The notes under the pieces were generated by a model. That model worked only from the letters and a program-made list of their open reading frames with translations, ran no database searches and had not been told where the DNA came from. From Omphiscola glabra (Eukaryota; Mollusca; Gastropoda; Lymnaeidae): a DNA stretch of 64,000 nt. Shown here one piece after another: positions 57,866 through 64,000 of this stretch (the stretch's first letter is position 1; each line of letters opens with the position of its first letter). Made by a program: the position numbers and the translations under genes. Location of the stretch: the NCBI GenBank assembly GCA_964017045.1, contig OZ024794.1, forward strand, positions 5,740,329 through 5,804,328, read 5' to 3'.

Positions 57866-57944
57866 ACATCACAATACAGATGTCTAAACTCTGACCTTTA
57901 CACACAACTTTAAAGTCAAGTGGATACTAACGATTAGTATAAGT

Positions 57945-58545
57945 GGTGTCCTCGTGTTCTTCTCCTTCTCTTTCTCTCTCTTTCTCTCTCACTCTCCATT
58001 TTACTCTCTCTCTATCTCTCTCTCACATTGTTACACACACACCCTCTATCCCTTACTCTCTCTCACTCTCACAACTCTCTCTCTCTCTCTCGCACTCTTT
58101 CTCTCTCTCTCTCTTGCACACCCTTTCTTTCACTCTCTCTTTCACTCTCTCTCTCTCTTTTACTCTCTCTTTTCCCATTCTCCCGCTTCCATACTCTTTA
58201 CCTCTCCCTCTCCTTCTTTCTCTCTCTCTTTCTATTTCTCTTTCTCTCTCTATCTCTCTCAATCTCTTACACACACTCTCTCTCCCTCTCTCTTACTTTC
58301 TCTCGCTCTCTTACTTTCTCTCGCTCTCTTACTTTCTCTCGCTCTCTCAAACACTCTCTCTCTCTCGCACACTCTTTCTTTCCCTCTCTCACACACTCTC
58401 TCTTTTACTCTCTCTTTCACTCTCCGTTTTCCCATTTTCCCGCTCCTATACTCTCTACGTGTCTCTCCACCTCTCTCTCTCTTTCTTTCTCTCTTTCTCT
58501 CTTTTTCTCTGTCTCTCTCTTTCACTCACATGTCTCTCTTGACCT
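57945..58545. repeat. CT-rich low-complexity tract
   Basis: (CT)n and CTCTTT-rich DNA. Ser/Leu/Phe open frames are compositional. Confidence 0.92.
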
Positions 58546-58654
58546 TGACTCAATTCACTAGCAAGTAGATGGAGTATTAATGTAGTCTTGAACTCAGTTT
58601 AAAAACCAAGGTCATGCAATCTGTTTACTCCGTTATAGAAAAATATAAATACCC

Positions 58655-58795
58655 CATGTTACACTAGGACAGATGTGTTAGACTAACATGTGTTACACTA
58701 AGACAGATGTGTTAGACTAATATGTGTTACACTAAGACAGATGTGTTAGACTAATATGTGTTACACTAAGACAGATGTGTTGCATTAAGACAGAT
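58655..58795. repeat. minisatellite, ~36-bp unit, ~4 copies
   Basis: Recurrent TTACACTAAGACAGATGTGT followed by TAGACTAATATGTG. Unassigned unique DNA follows to 59,105. Confidence 0.88.
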
Positions 58796-59107
58796 GCACT
58801 GAACCCAGGTTAGAGGCCTTCTCAAAGTGTACATTAGAATTTCGATGTTTTCTTAAAGCTGTCAAACAGGTGTCTCTTTAAGTCATCGCGCGTAAATTCA
58901 TGTCACCCATCGTACCATCATGGTATGGTTTGTAGGATTCCGTTTGTCCTTGTAACATCATTCCAATGTATGTAACATCATTGTGACACTTGTAAAAATC
59001 ATTCCAATGTTTGTAACATGATACGAGGAAACTGGATTACACTAGGTAAGAGGGAGTGTCTGAGTTTTAAATAAAATTATAAAGTCATCTACGACTATTT
59101 CTCAATG

Positions 59108-62100
59108 ATGGCAACCAAAGTTAACATACAACCAAAGTTAACATACAACCAAAGTTAACATACAATCAAAGTTAACATACAACCAAATTTAACATACAAT
59201 CAAAGTTAACATACAACCAAAGTTAACATACAATCAAAGTTAACATACAACCAAAGTTAACATACAACCAAAGTTAACATACAACCAAAGTTAACATACA
59301 ACCAAATTTAACATACAACCAAAGTTAACATACAACCAAAGTTAACATACAACCAAAGTTAACATACAACCAAAGTTAACATACAACCAAAGTTAACATA
59401 CAACCAAAGTTAACATACAACCAAAGTTAACATACAATCAAAGTTAACATACAACCAAAGTTAACATACAATCAAAGTTAACATACAACCAAATTTAACA
59501 TACAATCAAAGTTAACATACAACCAAAGTTAACATACAATCAAAGTTAACATACAATCAAAGTTAACATACAACCAAAGTTAACATACAACCAAAGTTAA
59601 CATACAATCAAAGTTAACATACAACCAAAGTTAACATACAACCAAAGTTAACATACAACCAAATTTAACATACAATCAAAGTTAACATACAATCAAAGTT
59701 AACATACAACCAAAGTTAACATACAATCAAAGTTAACATACAACCAAAGTTAACATACAACCAAAGTTAACATACAACCAAAGTTAACATACAACCAAAT
59801 TTAACATACAATCAAAGTTAACATACAACCAAATTTAACATACAATCAAAGTTAACATACAATCAAAGTTAACATACAATCAAAGTTAACATACAACCAA
59901 AGTTAACATACAACCAAAGTTAACATACAACCAAAGTTAACATACAATCAAAGTTAAGATACAATCAAAGTTAACATACAATCAAAGTTAACATACAACC
60001 AAAGTTAACATACAATCAAAGTTAACATACAACCAAAGTTAACATACAACCAAAGTTAACATACAATCAAAGTTAACATACAATCAAAGTTAACATACAA
60101 CCAAAGTTAACATACAATCAAAGTTAACATACAACCAAAGTTAACATACAACCAAAGTTAACATACAATCAAAGTTAAGATACAATCAAAGTTAACATAC
60201 AACCAAAGTTAACATACAACCAAAGTTAACATACAACCAAAGTTAACATACAATCAAAGTTAAGATACAATCAAATTTAACATACAATCAAATTTAACAT
60301 ACAACCAAATTTAACATACAACCAAAGTTAACATACAACCAAAGTTAACATACAATCAAAGTTAACATACAACCAAAGTTAACATACAACCAAAGTTAAC
60401 ATACAATCAAAGTTAAGATACAATCAAATTTAACATACAATCAAATTTAACATACAACCAAATTTAACATACAACCAAAGTTAACATACAACCAAAGTTA
60501 ACATACAACCAAAGTTAACATACAATCAAAGTTAACATACAATCAAAGTTAAGATACAATCAAAGTTAACATACAATCAAAGTTAACATACAATCAAAGT
60601 TAACATACAACCAAAGTTAAGATACAACCAAAGTTAACATACAATCAAAGTTAAGATACAATCAAAGTTAACATACAATCAAAGTTAACATACAACCAAA
60701 GTTAACATACAATCAAAGTTAACATACAATCAAAGTTAACATACAATCAAAGTTAACATACAATCAAAGTTAAGATACAATCAAAGTTAAGATACAATCA
60801 AAGTTAACATACAATCAAAGTTAAGATACAATCAAAGTTAACATACAATCAAAGTTAACATACAACCAAAGTTAACATACAATCAAAGTTAACATACAAT
60901 CAAAGTTAACATACAATCAAAGTTAACATACAATCAAAGTTAACATACAATCAAAGTTAACATACAATCAAAGTTAAGATACAATCAAAGTTAACATACA
61001 ATCAAAGTTAACATACAACCAAATTTAACATACAACCAAATTTAACATACAACCAAAGTTAACATACAACCAAAGTTAACATACAATCAAAGTTAAGATA
61101 CAATCAAAGTTAACATACAATCAAAGTTAACATACAATCAAAGTTAAGATACAACCAAAGTTAACATACAATCAAAGTTAACATACAATCAAAGTTAACA
61201 TACAATCAAAGTTAACATACAATCAAAGTTAACATACAACCAAAGTTAACATACAATCAAAGTTAACATACAATCAAAGTTAACATACAATCAAAGTTAA
61301 CATACAATCAAAGTTAACATACAATCAAAGTTAACATACAATCAAAGTTAACATACAATCAAAGTTAACATACAACCAAAGTTAACATACAACCAAAGTT
61401 AACATACAACCAAATTTAACATACAACCAAATTTAACATACAATCAAAGTTAACATACAATCAAAGTTAACATACAATCAAAGTTAACATACAACCAAAG
61501 TTAACATACAATCAAAGTTAACATACAATCAAAGTTAACATACAATCAAAGTTAACATACAATCAAAGTTAACATACAATCAAAGTTAACATACAATCAA
61601 AGTTAACATACAATCAAAGTTAACATACAATCAAAGTTAAGATACAACCAAAGTTAACATACAATCAAAGTTAACATACAATCAAAGTTAACATACAATC
61701 AAAGTTAACATACAACCAAATTTAACATACAACCAAAGTTAACATACAACCAAAGTTAACATACAATCAAAGTTAACATACAATCAAAGTTAACATACAA
61801 TCAAAGTTAAGATACAACCAAAGTTAACATACAATCAAAGTTAACATACAACCAAATTTAACATACAACCAAATTTAACATACAACCAAAGTTAACATAC
61901 AACCAAAGTTAACATACAATCAAAGTTAACATACAACCAAATTTAACATACAACCAAAGTTAACATACAACCAAAGTTAACATACAATCAAAGTTAACAT
62001 ACAACCAAATTTAACATACAACCAAAGTTAACATACAACCAAATTTAACATACAACCAAATTTAACATACAACCAAAGTTAACATACAACCAAAGTTAAC

Positions 62101-62157
62101 ATACACTCAAATTTAACATACAACCAAATTTAACATACAACCAAAGTTAACATACTA
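59108..62157. repeat. 3-kb satellite-like array, 17-bp unit, ~179 copies
   Basis: The unit is ACCAAAGTTAACATACA, with the hexamer palindrome GTTAAC in nearly every copy. Variation is almost confined to three binary sites: ACC/ATC, AAAG/AAAT and AACAT/AAGAT. Indels are essentially absent. A marked run of variants near 60,261 recurs at 60,414 (153 bp, nine units). The left third is dominated by ACC copies and the middle by ATC copies. Confidence 0.97.
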
Positions 62158-62177
62158 TCTTTAAAAAAAATATATTA

Positions 62178-62310
62178 GAACTGATTTTTTTTTTTTTAAA
62201 GTCTCCTGGCTTAATTAACCAGCGCCCCTGTAGTACTCCCTTCGCAACCAATAGAGCGTTTGACAGCCCCTTCGGACCATGCTTGGTACCACTGACTTTG
62301 AGAACCGCTG
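62178..62310 (-). mobile_element. possible hAT-like terminal fragment
   Basis: Read on the minus strand it starts CAGCGGTTCTCAAAGT, a typical hAT-style terminal sequence, and runs about 130 bp into an A-rich stretch. The opposite end is missing, so it is a truncated remnant beside the 17-bp array. Confidence 0.45.
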
Positions 62311-62424
62311 ATCTAAACCAAAAAAGCACCCAGACACTCAACTAAACGAAAGTCCAGTGAATGTCTTCATTGAGTTTTATTCTTTCTTTTTTTTCAATGA
62401 GTCTTTCGATCTTATCTTCCAACA

Positions 62425-62595
62425 ACTGATGTTTCATAGATGTCACTTTTAGTCAGCTTTCAATATGATGTTTTATAGATGTCACTTATAGTCAGCTTTC
62501 AATAAGATGTTTCCTTGACGTCACTTATAGTCAGCTTTCAATATGATGTTTCCTTGACGTCACTTATAGTCTGCTTTCAACTGATGTTTCTTGAA
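62425..62595. repeat. minisatellite, ~39-bp unit, ~4 copies
   Basis: Recurrent GATGTTTTATAGATGTCACT followed by TATAGTCAGCTTTCAATA; later copies read CCTTGACGTCAC. Confidence 0.88.
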
Positions 62596-62799
62596 CGTAC
62601 CGTTAACATTAACTAAATCACTGGACATTGTATCTTTAGGCACCACAATTGGCAACCAGGGCAAGCTCTATTGTCATTTTTATTGGAAATTACGGCAGAA
62701 ATACTGATTAAAAACTTTTGAAAAAATATATACAAATAATTGACTTTTTTTTTTATAACCATCAAGAGGGCACCGACAGTTCTTGGGCGCAAGGAGGGC

Positions 62800-62945
62800 C
62801 TGGGGAGCACCTCCTGGGGAACTTCTCCTGGGGGAGCACCTCCTGGGGAACACCTCCTGGGGAACACCTCCTGGCGGAACACCTCCTGGGGAACACCTCC
62901 TGGGGAACACCTCCTGGGGTGCACCTCCTGAGGAGCACATTATCA
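62800..62945. repeat. minisatellite, 15-bp unit, ~9 copies
   Basis: The unit is CTCCTGGGGAACACC with small variants. The Gly/Pro/Ser frames are artefacts. Confidence 0.92.
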
Positions 62946-63000
62946 GAAAAGTTTTGATTATTTCAAAATCAAAAGATACATTTTGGAATTGACCTGAACT

Positions 63001-63502
63001 CATTGTTTCAGGCTATAGGGGGCACTGGGTAGAGGTAGTACCTTTCGATGTCTGTCATGCTGCACCCCCGGGTGGATAGCATCACTGGTCCTCATCCATC
63101 CTCTAAATCTCTCACATGTGGCTCCAAGCGCCATACCCTGGAAAACTGCCTCAGCTGGCGGACTAAACCATTTAGGGGGGTGGTGTTGACATGGCACCAC
63201 TGGGCGTAAAACCTCCCTGATGCAGGTTACCGGCCAGGGCGCAAGAGTTCCGAGACGAACTTGAACGGCCACGTGTTCGTGACCAAGGCGAGCCACCTAG
63301 TTGGAGGTCATCGGCTGTGGTTAGGCATGGAGAGGGATGGGCGCCGCCATGCGACAACTGCCCTAGTTACACCACATGTACATGATAATAGATTCACAAT
63401 CCATACGGGCTCGGCCGTCGCCCGGGTTATCAAGGGCCGCGCCTACCGCCCCTGACCAGGACGGAGGTGGAAAGTTAGCTACTGGTAAGCCAAAAAAACA
63501 AT
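63001..63502 (+). mobile_element. 5' UTR of an RTE-like LINE
   Basis: GC-rich sequence unlike its surroundings leads directly into the endonuclease frame. It has many short frames but no conserved protein. The exact 5' end is not certain; the composition change near 63,000 is the best marker. Confidence 0.55.
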
Positions 63503-64000
63503 ATGAGTGCCAGGAATAACATTACAGTAGGTACCTGGAACGTGAGATCGTTTAGAGAAACGGGCAAGGTGGAGGAATTAGTGTATGAAATGAATAGATA
63601 CAGATGGGATATCCTAGGTCTGTGCGAAATGAGATGGAAAAACTTTGGAGAAACATCGACCCAAGAAGGCCACAGACTATATTTTAGTGGATGGGAGGAC
63701 ACACACGAACAAGGAGTTGGCTTCCTCGTCCATAAAAACATTAAGAACAGTATAATGAGATGTCGACCAGTTTCGAGCCGGCTCATCACTCTCCGTCTAA
63801 GGGCAACACCGTTCAACATCACCATCGTACAAGCGTATGCACCAACTTCAGATTACGATGATGAAGAAGTGGAGTACTTCTACCATCAACTCCAGGATGT
63901 GCTGAACCAAACCCCCAAGAAAGACATTCTTGTTGTTCAAGGTGATTGGAATGCCAAAGTAGGAGAAGATGCCTATGCAAACTGGAAAGGAACGTGTGGA
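63503..64000 (+). CDS. RTE-like LINE endonuclease/reverse transcriptase, N-terminal part, open at window edge
   Basis: From ATG 63503 an uninterrupted 166-codon frame encodes an apurinic/apyrimidinic-type endonuclease, which nicks target DNA for retrotransposition. Visible motifs in order: ITVGTWNVRSF (active-site Asn), ILGLCEMRW (metal-binding Glu), FNITIVQAYAPTSD and GDWNAKVGED (Asp and Asn). The reverse transcriptase would follow beyond position 64,000. No stop or frameshift is seen, unlike the three other RTE/CR1-type fragments in the window, so this may be a young copy. Confidence 0.88.
   Translation, partial: MSARNNITVGTWNVRSFRETGKVEELVYEMNRYRWDILGLCEMRWKNFGETSTQEGHRLYFSGWEDTHEQGVGFLVHKNIKNSIMRCRPVSSRLITLRLRATPFNITIVQAYAPTSDYDDEEVEYFYHQLQDVLNQTPKKDILVVQGDWNAKVGEDAYANWKGTCG

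Noticed and set aside
57943..58568. Ser/Leu/Phe-rich frames of about 200 codons
   Set aside because: CT-rich low-complexity tract; three overlapping frames with the same composition.
39243..62157. CRISPR-like appearance of regular repeats
   Set aside because: Repeats are directly contiguous with no unique spacers, and the genome is clearly eukaryotic.
62147..62341. 64-codon minus-strand frame next to the 17-bp array
   Set aside because: It coincides with a hAT-like terminal remnant and an A-rich tract, with no protein similarity.

Overview
The window reads as nuclear DNA of an animal, most likely a mollusc and perhaps a heterobranch gastropod. Both recognisable genes are animal genes with GT-AG introns. 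One is a Ras exchange factor of the KNDC1 (v-KIND) type. The other is a mitochondrial-clan cytochrome P450 resembling molluscan CYP10. The transposon debris (RTE-like and CR1/L2-like LINEs, hAT-type MITEs) also fits. The species is inference. The background is AT-rich.

Positions 1-19,669 (minus strand) hold a KNDC1-like gene. Twenty-two exons could be chained with consistent splice phases into 2,014 codons: KIND domain 1, a short linker, KIND domain 2, a very long low-complexity linker in two giant exons, a coiled coil, a REM (RasGEF-N) domain and the first two thirds of a CDC25-type RasGEF domain. The gene runs off the left edge of the window. Its introns carry short minisatellites, three hAT-type MITEs (two with near-perfect 8-bp target duplications), three LINE 3' ends and a decayed hammerhead-ribozyme-like motif.

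Positions 19,670-24,300 are intergenic: a 1-kb AT-rich minisatellite, a GC-rich block near 22.1-22.35 kb, and several 40-bp-class arrays. Positions 24,322-26,510 (plus strand) hold the P450 gene, with an E-box, a TATA-like box, a tiny first coding exon, one intron, a single large exon and a polyadenylation signal. A decayed RTE-like LINE lies just downstream on the minus strand.

Positions 27.8-62.95 kb contain no gene I can support. This stretch is a dense field of unrelated tandem arrays with units of 14-67 bp. Two dominate: a 10-kb, 24-bp G/T-rich array (39.24-49.25 kb) containing a near-identical 2,660-bp tandem duplication, and a 3-kb, 17-bp array (59.1-62.16 kb). By my boundaries about 45% of the whole window is tandem repeat. 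Long open frames inside these arrays come from unit lengths divisible by three and are not treated as genes.

Positions 63.0-64.0 kb hold the 5' end of an apparently intact RTE-like LINE, with its endonuclease frame still open at the window edge. The two host genes do not form a visible functional unit: one concerns Ras signalling in neurons, the other mitochondrial oxidation, probably of a steroid-like substrate.
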